DNA of 64,000 bases from Phytoseiulus persimilis (taxonomy: Eukaryota; Arthropoda; Arachnida; Mesostigmata; Phytoseiidae): NCBI GenBank assembly GCA_037576195.1, contig CM075103.1, positions 24,304,001 to 24,368,000 on the forward strand. Reading direction: 5' to 3'. Within the stretch, counting starts at the first letter, position 1, and the number at the start of each line of letters is the position of its first letter. Shown piece after piece: positions 22,993 through 35,240 of this stretch. The translations under genes were made by a program, and so were the position numbers. The notes under the pieces are model-generated. The model was not told the DNA's origin, searched no databases, and was given only the letters and a program-made list of their open reading frames with translations.

Positions 22993-23841
22993 TCTCCCCT
23001 ATTGTGACGCGGTCCGGTGTCGCTCCCACCTCCTCTCCGCGTTATGATATTGTGGTCTCAGCAGGTCCCCGTGGGCCAGACGGCTAGGGCAACGCACAGC
23101 ATGATTCCTGCATCTCGCGCCTCAGGGTCCCTTCCGGCCACCAACCGGCACTAAGTTGCTGTTTGCTTTTAACGTAGGCTTACGTTCTACCGGCGAGGGT
23201 TGGCTTGTTTTGCCGGAAGCTAGCCGCAACGAAGCTGAAACCACTCAGAGTTGTGGTTTGCAGCACTGTCGTTCGGAATACACCATTCGCTCTGCCGCTA
23301 CCCGTGACCGACTCGCTTCCATAAGACTGATCGTGAATGAGAGCGATTTGTCGAGTTCATGAGCAGTTCAAGATTTCGACCCACTTTGCACACTTCGACG
23401 TAACTGAACTTGAACACCGCCTGAGCCACGAGCATACGGAAATCGGAAAAATGATTCGTCCTTGTGGACGCGCGATGATCCACCTTCCTCCTCTTCAAAC
23501 TCGGAGACTCACTGCGCACCTTGCTTTCGGTACTATCGGCCTAACGAGCGTGCTGTTGTCAAAAAACTCGGCAGATTGATTAGCCTGTTTCCCATGAGTC
23601 TCGAACAATAACCACAGAATTTCTAGAGGTCAATCCACGCTGGCGTCTTCCGCGTCGTCAATACGGTTGGAGCCGGTCACTAAGCTGGAGAGAGCATTAT
23701 TAATACATCGTTCTCTTCCACTGCGAAAACCTGCGTGGTCCCTCAACCCAATTCCAATAGGGGTGCTAGAGGCGTTCGCTCTGAGGATTTTAGGTGGGAT
23801 TGTCATTCGTGCCGACCGTTCGTCTGTGTTGCTCCTTCATC
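22993..23841. other. LINE A1 5' region and possible Helentron 5' flank
   Basis: From 22993 to about 23240 the minus strand is probably the 5' untranslated region of LINE A1. From about 23240 to 23841 nothing is recognised apart from the approach to the Helentron Rep start at 23842. No minisatellite units occur here, so the 5' flank of LINE A1 has been replaced, deleted or was never in the array. Confidence 0.35.
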
Positions 23842-26800
23842 ATGCCTCCGCCTTTGACTTCAACTGAGCGTTCCCGTCGACGTCGACGCAGAGCAGCAAT
23901 TGACCAGACTTGTAGCGAGCCAACAAGACCTTCTACAGCATCCTTGTTGAGGACGATTCAACTCCAGTCTCCAAGCGGACGATGCCCAGCTGATGTGGCG
24001 GTTTTCGAAGTTCAAGCTACGAAAGAATTCGAGAAAGCTTTCTCAAAGCAGGAATACGGGGTCGCGTGTACCGTGTGTGACCGGCTCTGGTTTAGTTGTA
24101 ATCTCCGACCTGCTCGACCCTGCCACGAGTCACTCCTTCAAGTTCTCGGCTGTGAGCTTTCGCGAACAAAACTTTGTTCGACGTGTGCTGCTTCCCTTGA
24201 TCACGGGAAAATTCCCAACTTAGCTGCTTTTAATGGATTCAAGTATCCACCGAAACCTCCAGGATTGCCACCCTTGAATGCCATCACAACAAGACTGATT
24301 AGCCCACGGCTGCCTTTCATGCAAATTCGACGGCTCCGTTATGAGGCAGGTACCTATTTGATTACAGGACAGATCATCAACATTCCCGTTGACGTGCAGC
24401 AAATGGTGACTTCTCTCCCGCGTTGCCTGGAAGACGATCAAGCCTTCAATGTGTCCTTGAAGAAACATATCATTCATAAGAGTTCGGCCTACTCCGGCCT
24501 CGTTAAGAAAGCTGATCTGAAAGTTTGGCTGAATTTTCTGCAAAATACGCCGTTGTATCAGCAGTATAACATCAAGGTCGATTGGAACTCAATGGCCGAC
24601 GTTTCTACAGTGACCGAGCAACAATCCTTAGAAGAGGTGGAAGCCAATAATGATACCGAATTGTTGCTTGCAAACCAGCAAACTTTACTTTGGAGTGAAG
24701 AGAAATATTTATGCATTGCTCCGGGTCAAAAAGTTCTTCCTTTGAGTATAGTCTATGACGAGTATGCCGAGGAGCTTTCTTTCCCTGGCATATACTACGG
24801 TGTGCCTCGTGTTTTCAGACCAGGGCTGAGGATAACTCCATTCATGGTTGTAACGAGCGAGATAAGGCGACGAGATCGGCGTGGGACTACCCCCGAGCAC
24901 ATTCTATACATGGCAGTCAAGATCATGAGACTTCGCGTTTCTCGCGGTCTCTTCGCGACCTTCCGTTATAGTGGTGATTTACGTCACATCACGCGCGAGC
25001 CGTTGCAGGATCATCGATTTCTCGAGCAATGTGTAGCCAACAATTTCGCGTTCATGAAATCCATCCCCAATTCCGTGCAATACTGGTCGAGCCGCAAGAG
25101 AGATTTGTTCGCGATGATGCGGCAGATGGGGAAACCGACGCTATTCCTGACCATGAGCGCCGATGAACTCCGCTGGCCTCATTTGCTCAATCTCCTCCAT
25201 CAAATCCGCACAGGAGCCAACGAGCTGACACAGGATCCCCTCAGAGAATTTTCCGCAGCCTACAGAGCTAACTTAGTGAACGAAGATTCCGTCACCTGCT
25301 GTATATACTTTTGGAAACTGATTTGTACTCTGATGCGGATTCTGAGATCTTCGAGGTGTAGTCCGTTTTCACCTCATCTCGTCGTGGATTACTTCCTTCG
25401 AGTGGAGTATCAACATCGAGGGAGCGCCCATGTTCATATCTTGGTGTGGTTGAAGGACGCTCCACAAGAAGCTCTTTCCGAGAGTATGCCCAAAACTGTG
25501 GCTCTCATTGATAAGCTGTGTTCGGTGGATTTGAGCGCACTCAAAGATCCATACTACTCATCGCTTCAAGTGCACAAACATACTTTCACCTGTTTCAAAC
25601 AAGGGAAATCGCGATCGACCTCTTGTCGTTTCGGGATTCCATACTGGCCGTGTCGAGAAACCAGGATTTTGTTGCCAATGCCCAAAGAAGACGGTCGCCG
25701 GGAAGCCTATCTCAAGAAAGGCAAGGCGATGAAGCAGGCTCTGGAAGAGCTGTTCTTCGACAGCCTAGAGCACTTCCTAAAGGAGACCGGTGTGACCTAT
25801 GAAACGTACTTGAACATCATTAGAGCTACCTTGAAACGACCGACCGTTTTGTTTCATCGTGAAGTTTCGCAGATTTGGACGAATACGTTCAACCCATGGC
25901 TCGCAAGTACCTTGAAATCCAACATGGATTTGCAGTTCATTCTGGAGGAGTATAGCTGTGCTTCTTATGTTGTGGAATACATCAACAAAACTAATCGAGG
26001 TATCTCTAATCTACAAAAACTTCTTGCTGAACTGCAAAATGAATATCCAGACCAGGATTACACTGAGCTGCTAAAGCGGGTCAGCCTCCGTATGTTGGAC
26101 ACCGTCGAGATGAGTACGCAAGAAGCAGCTTGGTACCTCCTCCGGCAACCCATGTCAGAGGCTAGCCGGGAAGTTTTGTACATCAACGTCCAGGTGCCAA
26201 ACCTGAGACAACGGTGCCGTAAGCATCACGCCCAGATGGAACGAGAAGGGTTAGCGCTGGATTCAACCGATGTTTGGACCGCAAGTGTGCTCGACAAGTA
26301 CGAGGGTCGGCCTCAACTGCTTTCAGAGATGTGTTTGGCGGATTTCGCGGCAAAGATGACTGTTCACAAAGGAAAGCGGGATGCTGATGGTCGACAATTG
26401 TATCATGAGCGACCCATCAGCCGCATACTACGTTGGACTCAGTATGATGCTGTGGATTATCGGAATTACAAACGATCCATGGTGCTCCTCTTTCATCCAT
26501 TCTCGAACGAACATGAGGACTTGTTGGATCATGATAAATATTTGGAACTCTATGACAAGCATGAGGGCGAAATCCTGGAACGTCGCAAAAACTATGAGAA
26601 GTATATTGATTTCGAGAAGCTCATCCAAGAAAACCGCGAGTTAGGGTGTCGATGGCGATAATGAACAGCATCCGGCTGTCGTTGTTGAGCAATATGTTCA
26701 CGATGTTAACAACTTGCATCGGCCGCACAATGAAGATTTTCGCCAAGTTCCAGTTCCGCATTCGTTATCGGCGGTAGTGAAGAGACGACTGAATGTTATG

Positions 26801-28044
26801 TCGTCCGCGGAATACTGCCGTCAGATGCGACAAACTAATCCAGAACAACGAGCGCTTCTGAAACATTGCATCGCGCGGATCACTGATTCAACAAATCCAC
26901 CCGTTCAAATATTTTTCACGGGACCCGCTGGTTGCGGTAAAACGTTCACCCTGAGACTCCTGATGGAGACGTACAATCGCTTTAGTCAATCTCACGATGT
27001 TCGAACAAACGTTTATATTGCGGCAGCTTCTACCGGAAAAGCTGCTGTGGCGATCGGAGGAACGACTGTTCACACGGCGTTCAGTATACCAACCCTGCAG
27101 CGTCGCGGGGGTTTGTCTTTCGAGGCTCTTCAAGCGTATAGGAACGCCTTTGTGAATATCCGCGTCGTGATTATTGATGAAATCAGCATGATCGGTAGCG
27201 GTGTATTCCATACGATCAATGAGCGGATGAAACACATCAGCGACTCTCATGATGGTTCGTTTGGTGGTATGGATATCATCTTCTGCGGCGACTTGCGTCA
27301 ATTACCGCCGATGTGTACCACTCCGATCTATGAGCCCGTGAAGAGAGGATTGAGCCGTTCGGAGCTGTGGTAATCTCTAGCCTTTTACCCATTGACTCAA
27401 GTGAGTATCGTTCTGTGTGGACTCCAAAAATATTAGGGTCAGACTAGAGATCTGCCAGGATCTGTACATAAAGTTCTGCCGCCGGACTCTTCGGCCTCAA
27501 GACAATTCGGCCCCGAATGGTGGCATCAATCCGTGCAAGATACTGAGCACTTGGACGGGACCGCTCGCATCGTTGCGTTCGCTTGACACGGCCCCAACCT
27601 AACCGATATGCCAAACCTGCAAGCACCGAATCTCGGAATACATGTGGACTAAGCACAGGTATCATTCGGGACCGAAGAGTCTTAGGACCGGAAGTTATCG
27701 ATCGTGATCTACTAGGCATCTTCAATTCTTCCAGGTGATGAGACAGCGAGACGTTATATTTTCGACCATTCTGACCAAAATCGGCAACGGCGAAGAACTC
27801 TGTTCAGAGGAACGTCGAATAGTTGAATCGCGGTTCAGAACTCAACAATGGTGCAATGAGAACGTTAAGGACGCCGTCCGTTTATATCACAAGAACATTG
27901 ATGTCGATGTCTACAATCGATCCGTCCTAGATCCGACCTAGACGTCAATCGCGGCCGATTCGTACAGCGGCTACCGTGAGCATAGTCAGCTCCAGAGTGC
28001 CCGTTCACGGGTTCATAAAATGCCGAAGTCAGAGACAGCAAATA
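23842..28044 (+). pseudogene. Helentron Rep and PIF1-like helicase, N-terminal and central parts
   Basis: Start placed at ATG 23842 (MPPPLTSTERSRRRRRRAAI); the same frame is open 16 codons further upstream. The Helitron-like N domain is followed by the HUH motif EYQHRGSAHVHILVWL near 25408 and the paired-tyrosine motif YVVEYINKTNRG near 25967, the catalytic residues for nicking and strand transfer. One extra base near 26643 breaks the frame. Helicase motifs resume with Walker A FFTGPAGCGKTFTLRLLM, Walker B VVIIDEISMIG and GGMDIIFCGDLRQLPP. A TAA replaces a codon at 27371 and an intron-like segment lies at 27401-27734. Coding text then resumes (VMRQRDVIFSTILTKIGNGE). A TAG at 27939-27941 follows, and the gene is cut at 28044 by the Helitron insertion. 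Defects are few, so it decayed recently. Confidence 0.9.
27401..27734 (+). other. Probable intron in the Helentron helicase
   Basis: The coding sequence stops matching helicase at ...FYPLTQ and resumes exactly at VMRQRD. Between lie 334 bases starting GTGAGTATC and ending TTCTTCCAG, good donor and acceptor sites. The intervening sequence has stops in the coding frame and no recognised domain. Removing it places the two helicase segments in phase. An inserted element is the alternative, but no target duplication or terminal repeat is seen. Confidence 0.7.
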
Positions 28045-28714
28045 TCTATATATATAAAAATCCAGGGTCTGTTTGTTTGTTTGTTTGTTTGTTTGTTTGT
28101 CTGTTTGTTTGTTTGTCCTCAATAGGCTCCTCCGGTATTGATCGGATCGACTTGGAACAAACTGCATAATGTAGGGCGACTCACCGGGAAGGACATAGGC
28201 CACCCACTCCTCCCCCCCTCCCCCTCCCCTCCTTCCCCCCTCGCGATTTACCCCAACTTTGACCCCCTCCATACTGTCACCCGCATCCAAATTCTGACGA
28301 TAAGGTGCACCGCCCCGTTATGACGCCAGCCAGACTCATCCCATTGTCATCGGATATCCTTCCCCACCTCCTCTCCTATACATCTATATATATAAAAATC
28401 CAGGGTCTGTTTGTTTGTTTGTTTGTTTGTTTGTCTGTTTGTTTGTTTGTCCTCAATAGGCTCCTCCGGTATTGATCGGATCTACTTGGAACAAACTGCA
28501 TAATGTAGGGCGACTCACCGGGAAGGACATAGGCCACCCACCCCTCCCCCCTCCCCCTCCCCTCCTTCCCCCTCGCGATTTACCCCAACTTTGACCCCCT
28601 CCATACTGTCACCCGCATCCAAATTCTGACGATAAGGTGCACCGCCCCGTTATGACGCCAGCCAGATTCATCCCATCGTCATCGGATATCCTTCCCCACC
28701 TCCTCTCCTATACA
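28045..28714 (+). repeat. Duplicated Helitron 5'-terminal segment
   Basis: Two near-identical units, 28045-28382 (338 bases) and 28383-28714 (332 bases), both starting TCTATATATATAAAAATCC. Each contains a GTTT microsatellite, CCTCAATAGGCTCCTCC, GGGCGACTCACCGGGAAGGA and a C-rich tract, and ends CCTCTCCTATACA. A third start (TCTATCATAAAAATTCC at 28715) follows and leads into array B. Each start is preceded by A, as at a Helitron insertion point. Confidence 0.85.
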
Positions 28715-28729
28715 TCTATCATAAAAATT

Positions 28730-30748
28730 CCTGGAGGGGTGATTTAGAGACCAATAAGGCCATTACTTCCCAACTCTGGAGGGGTGATTCCGAGACCAAT
28801 CTGGCCATTAGTTTCCAACTCTGGAGGGGTGATTACGAGACCAATCTGGCCTTTAGTTTCTAACTCTGGAGGGCTGATTGCGAGACCAATCTGGACATTA
28901 CTTTCCAACTTTGGAGGGGTGATTCCGAGACCAATCTGGCCATTACTTTCCAACTCTGGAGGGGTGATTCCGGGACCAATCTGGCCATTACTTTCCAACT
29001 CTGGAGGGATGATTCCGGTGCCAATTCGACCATTAGTTTTCAACTCTGGAGGGGTGATTCCGGTATCAATCTGGCCATTACTTTCCAACTCTGGAGGGGT
29101 GATTCCGGTGCCAATTTGACCATTAGTTCTCAACTCTGGAGGGGTGATTCCGGTATCAATCTGGCCATTACTTTCCAACTCTGGAGGGGTGATTCCGGTG
29201 CCAATTTGACCATTAGTTTTCAACTCTGGAGGGGTGATTCCGAGACCAATCTGGCCATTACTTTCCAACTCTGGAGGGGTGATTCCGGGGCCAATCTGAG
29301 CATTACTTCCCAACTCTGGAGGGGTGATTCCGAGACCAATCTGGCCATTACTTTCCAACTCTGGAGGGGTGATTCCGGTGCCAATTTGACCATTAGTTTT
29401 CAACTCTGGAGGGGTGATTCCGAGACCAATCTGACATTACTTCCCAACTCTGGAGGGGTGATTCCGAGACCAATCTGAGCATTACTTCCCAAATCTGGAG
29501 GGGTGATTCCGAGACTAATCTGAGCATTACTTCCCAACTCTGGAGGGGTGATTCCGAGACCAATCTGAGCATTACTTCCCAACTCTGGAGGAGTGATTCC
29601 GAGACCGATCTGAGCATTACTTCCCAACTCTGGAGGGGTGATTCCGAGACCAATCTGAGCATTACTTCCCAACTCTGGAGGAGTGATTCCGAGACCGATC
29701 TGAGCATCACTTCCCAACTCTGGAGGGGTGATTCCGAGACCGATCTGAGCATTACTTTTCAACTCTGGAGGGGTGATTCCGGGGCCAATCTGAGCATTAC
29801 TTCCCAACTCTGGAGGGGTGATTCCGAGACCAATCTGGCCATTACTTTCCAACTCTGGAGGGGTGATTCCGGTGCCAATTTGACCATTAGTTTTCAACTC
29901 TGGAGGGGTGATTCCGAGACCAATCTGGCCATTACTTTCCAACTCTGGAGGGGTGATTCCGGGGCCAATCTGAGCATTACTTCCCAACTCTGGAGGGGTG
30001 ATTCCGAGACCAATCTGGCCATTACTTTCCAACTCTGGAGGGGTGATTCCGGTGCCAATTTGACCATTAGTTTTCAACTCTGGAGGGGTGATTCCGAGAC
30101 CAATCTGACATTACTTCCCAACTCTGGAGGGGTGATTCCGGGGCCAATCTGAGCATTACTTCCCAACTCTGGAGGAGTGATTCCGAGACCGATCTGAGCA
30201 TTACTTCCCAACTCTGGAGGGGTGATTCCGAGACCAATCTGAGCATTACTTCCCAACTCTGGAGGAGTGATTCCGAGACCGATCTGAGCATCACTTCCCA
30301 ACTCTGGAGGGGTGATTCCGAGACCGATCTGAGCATTACTTTTCAACTCTGGAGGGGTGATTCCGAGACCAATCTGAGCATTACTCCCCAACTCTGGAGG
30401 GGTGATTCCGAGACCGATCTGAGCATTACTTTTCAACTCTGGAGGGGTGATTCCGGGGCCAATCTGAGCATTACTTCCCAACTCTGGAGGAGTGATTCCG
30501 AGACCGATCTGAGCATTACTTTTCAACTCTGGAGGGGTGATTCCGAGACCAATCTGAGCATTACTCCCCAACTCTGGAGGGGTGATTCCGAGACCGATCT
30601 GAGCATTACTTTTCAACTCTGGAGGGGTGATTCCGGGGCCAATCTGAGCATTACTTCCCAACTCTGGAGGGGTGATTCCGAGACCAATCTGAGCATTACT
30701 CCCCAACTCTGGAGGGGTGATTCCGGGACCGATCTGAGCATTACTTCT
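28730..30748 (-). repeat. 45-bp minisatellite, array B (inside Helitron unit 1)
   Basis: About 45 units in the opposite orientation to array A. Read on the minus strand the units encode GQIGLGITPPELESN-type repeats. Two 44-base units (near 29430 and 30105) break the frame. The first several units occur in the same order as at the start of array C, including the unusual CTGATTGCGAGACC and CAACTTTGGAGGGG variants, so B and C descend from one array. A 180-bp period (four units) is visible at 30361-30720. Confidence 0.95.
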
Positions 30749-30940
30749 CGAAACCTTAATGCTGACCCAGTGAAGAGAAGGAAAAGTGCCTCGATCCCAG
30801 GTCAGAATCCTATCGAGAATCGGTGGCCACCCCCGAAGGTGTCCCGATGACACCGCATGTTAGGCAAGGTGTGTCTGTCAGCAGTAGACTCCCAAAGCAA
30901 GGGACGGGCCAGCCAGCGTAGTCGGCCGAAGGCCGGCTAG
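30749..30940 (+). repeat. Helitron 3'-terminal segment, unit 1
   Basis: About 190 bases shared with 35241-35426: CCAGTGAAGAGAAGG, GTGCCTCGAT, CCTATCGAGAATCGGTGGCC, GTCTGTCAGCAGTAGACTCC, then the terminal hairpin and CTAG. Both copies end at the same base. The internal GTCAGCAGTAGACTCC and hairpin are probably recognised at the end of rolling-circle transfer, by analogy with the family. Confidence 0.8.
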
Positions 30941-30968
30941 TCTATCATAAAAATCTATCATAAAAATT

Positions 30969-33900
30969 CCTGGAGGGGTGATTTCGAGACCAATAAGGCC
31001 ATTACTTCCCAACTCTGGAGGGGTGATTCCGAGACCAATCTGGCCATTAGTTTCCAACTCTGGAGGGGTAAATACGAGACCAATCTGGCCTTTAGTTTCT
31101 AACTCTGGAGGGCTGATTGCGAGACCAATCTGGACATTACTTTCCAACTTTGGAGGGGTGATTCCGAGACCAATCTGGCCATTACTTTCCAACTCTGGAG
31201 GGGTGATTCCGGGACCAATCTGGCCATTACTTTCCAACTCTGGAGGGATGATTCCGGTGCCAATTTGACCATTAGTTTTCAACTCTGGAGGGGTGATTCC
31301 GGTATCAATCTGGCCATTACTTTCCAACTCTGGAGGGGTGATTCCGGTGCCAATTTGACCATTAGTTTTCAACTCTGGAGGGGTGTTTCCGGTATCAATC
31401 TGGCCATTACTTTCCAACTCTGGAGGGGTGATTCCGGTGCCAATTTGACCATTAGTTTTCAACTCTGGAGGGGTGATTCCGAGACCAATCTGGCCATTAC
31501 TTTCCAACTCTGGAGGGGTGATTCCGAGACCAATCTGGCCATTACTTTCCAACTCTGGAGGGGTGATTCTCAGACCAATCTGGACATTACTTTCCAACTC
31601 TGTAGGGGTGATTCCGGAACCTATCTGGCCATCACTTTCCAACTCTGGAGGGGTGATTCCGAGACCAATCTGGCCATTACTTTCCAACTCTGGAGGGGTG
31701 ATTCTCAGACCAATCTGGCCATTACTTCCCAACTCTGGAGGGGTGATTCTGAGACCAATCTGAGCATTACTTCCCAACTCTGGAGGGGTGATTCTGGGAG
31801 CAATCTGACCATTAGTTTCCAACTCTGGAGGAGTGATTCCGAGACCAATCTGACCATTACTTTCCAACTCTGGAGGGGTGATTCTGAGACCAATCTGAGC
31901 ATTACTTTCCAACTCTGTAGGGGTGATTCCGGAACCTATCTGGCCATCACTTTCCAACTCTGGAGGGGTGATTTCGGGACCAATCTGACCATTACTTCCC
32001 AACTCTAGAAGGGTGATTCCGGGACCAATCTGAGCATTACTTCCCAACTCTGGAGGGGTGATTTCGGGACCAATCTGACCATTACTTCCCAACTCTAGAA
32101 GGGTGATTCCGGGACCAATCTGAGCATTACTTCCCAACTCTGTAGGGGTGATTCTGGGAGCAATCTGACCATTAGTTTTCAACTCTGGAGGGGTGATTCC
32201 GAGACCAATCTGGCCATTACTTTCCAACTCTGGAGGGGTGATTCCGAGACCAATCTGGCCATTACTTTCCAACTCTGGAGGGGTGATTCTCAGACCAATC
32301 TGGACATTACTTTCCAACTCTGTAGGGGTGATTCCGGAACCTATCTGGCCATCACTTTCCAACTCTGGAGGGGTGATTCCGAGACCAATCTGGCCATTAC
32401 TTTCCAACTCTGGAGGGGTGATTCTCAGACCAATCTGGCCATTACTTCCCAACTCTGGAGGGGTGATTCTGAGACCAATCTGAGCATTACTTCCCAACTC
32501 TGGAGGGGTGATTCTGGGAGCAATCTGACCATTAGTTTCCAACTCTGGAGGAGTGATTCCGAGACCAATCTGACCATTACTTTCCAACTCTGGAGGGGTG
32601 ATTCTGAGACCAATCTGAGCATTACTTTCCAACTCTGTAGGGGTGATTCCGGAACCTATCTGGCCATCACTTTCCAACTCTGGAGGGGTGATTTCGGGAC
32701 CAATCTGACCATTACTTCCCAACTCTAGAAGGGTGATTCCGGGACCAATCTGAGCATTACTTCCCAACTCTGGAGGGGTGATTTCGGGACCAATCTGACC
32801 ATTACTTCCCAACTCTAGAAGGGTGATTCCGGGACCAATCTGAGCATTACTTCCCAACTCTGTAGGGGTGATTCTGGGAGCAATCTGACCATTAGTTTCC
32901 AACTCTGGAGGAGTGATTCCGAGACCAATCTGAGCATTACTTTCCAACTCTGTAGGGGTGATTCTGGGAGCAATCTGACCATTAGTTTCCAACTCTGGAG
33001 GGGTGATTCTGAGACCAATCTGAGCATTACTTTACAACTCTGTAGGGGTGATTTCGGGACCAATCTGACCATTACTTCCCAACTCTAGAAGGGTGATTCC
33101 GGGACCAATCTGAGCATTACTTCCCAACTCTGTAGGGGTGATTCTGGGAGCAATCTGACCATTAGTTTCCAACTCTGGAGGAGTGATTCCGAGACCAATC
33201 TGAGCATTACTTCCCAACTCTGTAGGGGTGATTCTGGGAGCAATCTGACCATTAGTTTCCAACTCTGGAGGGGTGATTCTGGGAGCAATCTGACCATTAG
33301 TTTCCAACTCTGGAGGGGTGATTCTGAGACCAATCTGAGCATTACTTCCCAACTCTAGAAGGGTGATTCCGAGACCAATCTGGCCATTACTTTCCAACTC
33401 TGGAGGGGTGATTTCGGGACCAATCTGACCATTACTTCCCAACTCTAGAAGGGTGATTCCGGGACCAATCTGAGCATTACTTCCCAACTCTGTAGGGGTG
33501 ATTCTGGGAGCAATCTGACCATTAGTTTCCAACTCTGGAGGAGTGATTCCGAGACCAATCTGAGCATTACTTTCCAACTCTGTAGGGGTGATTCTGGGAG
33601 CAATCTGACCATTAGTTTCCAACTCTGGAGGGGTGATTCTGAGACCAATCTGAGCATTACTTTACAACTCTGTAGGGGTGATTCCGGAACCTATCTGGCC
33701 ATCACTTTCCAACTCTGGAGGGGTGATTCCGAGACCAATCTGGCCATTACTTTCCAACTCTGGAGGGGTGATTTCGGGACCAATCTGACCATTACTTCCC
33801 AACTCTAGAAGGGTGATTCCGGGACCAATCTGAGCATTACTTCCCAACTCTGTAGGGGTGATTCTGGGAGCAATCTGACCATTAGTTTCCAACTCTGGAG

Positions 33901-35240
33901 GAGTGATTCCGAGACCAATCTGAGCATTACTTTCCAACTCTGTAGGGGTGATTCTGGGAGCAATCTGACCATTAGTTTCCAACTCTGGAGGGGTGATTCT
34001 GAGACCAATCTGAGCATTACTTTCCAACTCTGTAGGGGTGATTCCGGAACCTATCTGGCCATCACTTTCCAACTCTGGAGGGGTGATTCCGAGACCAATC
34101 TGGCCATTACTTTCCAACTCTGGAGGGGTGATTTCGGGACCAATCTGACCATTACTTCCCAACTCTAGAAGGGTGATTCCGGGACCAATCTGAGCATTAC
34201 TTCCCAACTCTGTAGGGGTGATTCTGGGAGCAATCTGACCATTAGTTTCCAACTCTGGAGGAGTGATTCCGAGACCAATCTGAGCATTACTTTCCAACTC
34301 TGTAGGGGTGATTCTGGGAGCAATCTGACCATTAGTTTCCAACTCTGGAGGGGTGATTCTGAGACCAATCTGAGCATTACTTTCCAACTCTGTAGGGGTG
34401 ATTCTGGGAGCAATCTGACCATTAGTTTCCAACTCTGGAGGAGTGATTCCGAGACCAATCTGAGCATTACTTCCCAACTCTGTAGGGGTGATTCTGGGAG
34501 CAATCTGACCATTAGTTTCCAACTCTGGAGGGGTGATTCTGAGACCAATCTGAGCATTACTTTCCAACTCTGTAGGGGTGATTCCGGAACCTATCTGGCC
34601 ATCACTTTCCAACTCTGGAGGGGTGATTCCGAGACCAATCTGGCCATTACTTTCCAACTCTGGAGGGGTGATTCTCAGACCAATCTGACCATTAGTTTCC
34701 AACTCTGGAGGAGTGATTCCGAGACCAATCTGAGCATTACTTTCCAACTCTGTAGGGGTGATTCCGGAACCTATCTGGCCATCACTTTCCAACTCTGGAG
34801 GGGTGATTCCGAGACCAATCTGGCCATTACTTTCCAACTCTGGAGGGGTGATTCTCAGACCAATCTGACCATTACTTTCCAACTCTGGAGGGGTGATTCC
34901 CAGACCAATCTGAGCATTACTTTCCAACTCTGGAGGGGTGATTCCGGGTTCAATCTGAGGATTACTTTCCAACTCTGGAGGATTGATTCCGGGACCAATC
35001 TGAGCATCTTTTTCCAACTCTGGAGGGGCGATTCCGGGATCAATCTGAGCATCTTTCTCCAACTCTGGAGGGGCGATTCCGGGACCAATCTGAGCATCAT
35101 TTTCCAACTCTGGAGGGGTGATCTCGAGACAAATCTAACTATACTTTTCAAAACCAGGGGGGTGATTCCGGGACCAATCTGACCATGCTTCTCCGAATAT
35201 GAAGGGGTGATTACGACACCAATCTGACCATACTTCTCAA
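30969..35240 (-). repeat. 45-bp minisatellite, array C (inside Helitron unit 2)
   Basis: About 95 units. Higher-order repeats are obvious: a 720-base block of 16 units at 31441-32160 is repeated at 32161-32880 with almost no change, and a 360-base block of 8 units starts at 33481, 33841 and 34201. Minus-strand frames of 704, 196 and 481 codons result, but frames on the plus strand are also open (SNSGGVIPRPIWPLL and WRGDSETNLAITFQL types), so coding is doubtful. Units near 34900-35240 are the most diverged, as expected at an array edge. Confidence 0.95.

Larger units (their letters stand above)
15245..23240 (-). mobile_element. R1-clade LINE 'A1', split by a Tigger-like element
   Basis: Minus-strand non-LTR retrotransposon with ORF1 (22992-20593), ORF2 (20627-17624) and a short 3' UTR. 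The UTR runs from 17623 to 17613, is interrupted by the Tigger element at 15332-17612, and resumes at 15331-15245. It ends in an A-rich tail (AAAAAATAAAAATAAAAA) directly against array A. The R1-clade assignment rests on three ORF1 CCHC knuckles, an ORF2 beginning VLQINLNRCRDAHDELK, and an RT-C-terminal CCHC finger. The 5' boundary near 23240 is a guess; minisatellite sequence is not found on that side. Several frameshifts make it inactive. Confidence 0.85.

Noticed and set aside
22106-23007. Long plus-strand frames opposite LINE A1 ORF1
   Set aside because: Shadows of the minus-strand ORF1 coding sequence, whose coiled coil and knuckles are clear.
27420-27720. MITE inside the helicase intron
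   Set aside because: Partial inverted similarity (ACTCTTCGG...CGAATG) is too weak and there is no duplication; splice sites explain the segment better.
28065-28115. GTTT microsatellite as an independent feature
   Set aside because: It is part of the repeated Helitron 5' segment and recurs at the same place in the second copy (28401-28453).
28745-35200. A CRISPR array
   Set aside because: Units are direct tandem 45-mers without unique spacers, in a eukaryotic transposon setting.
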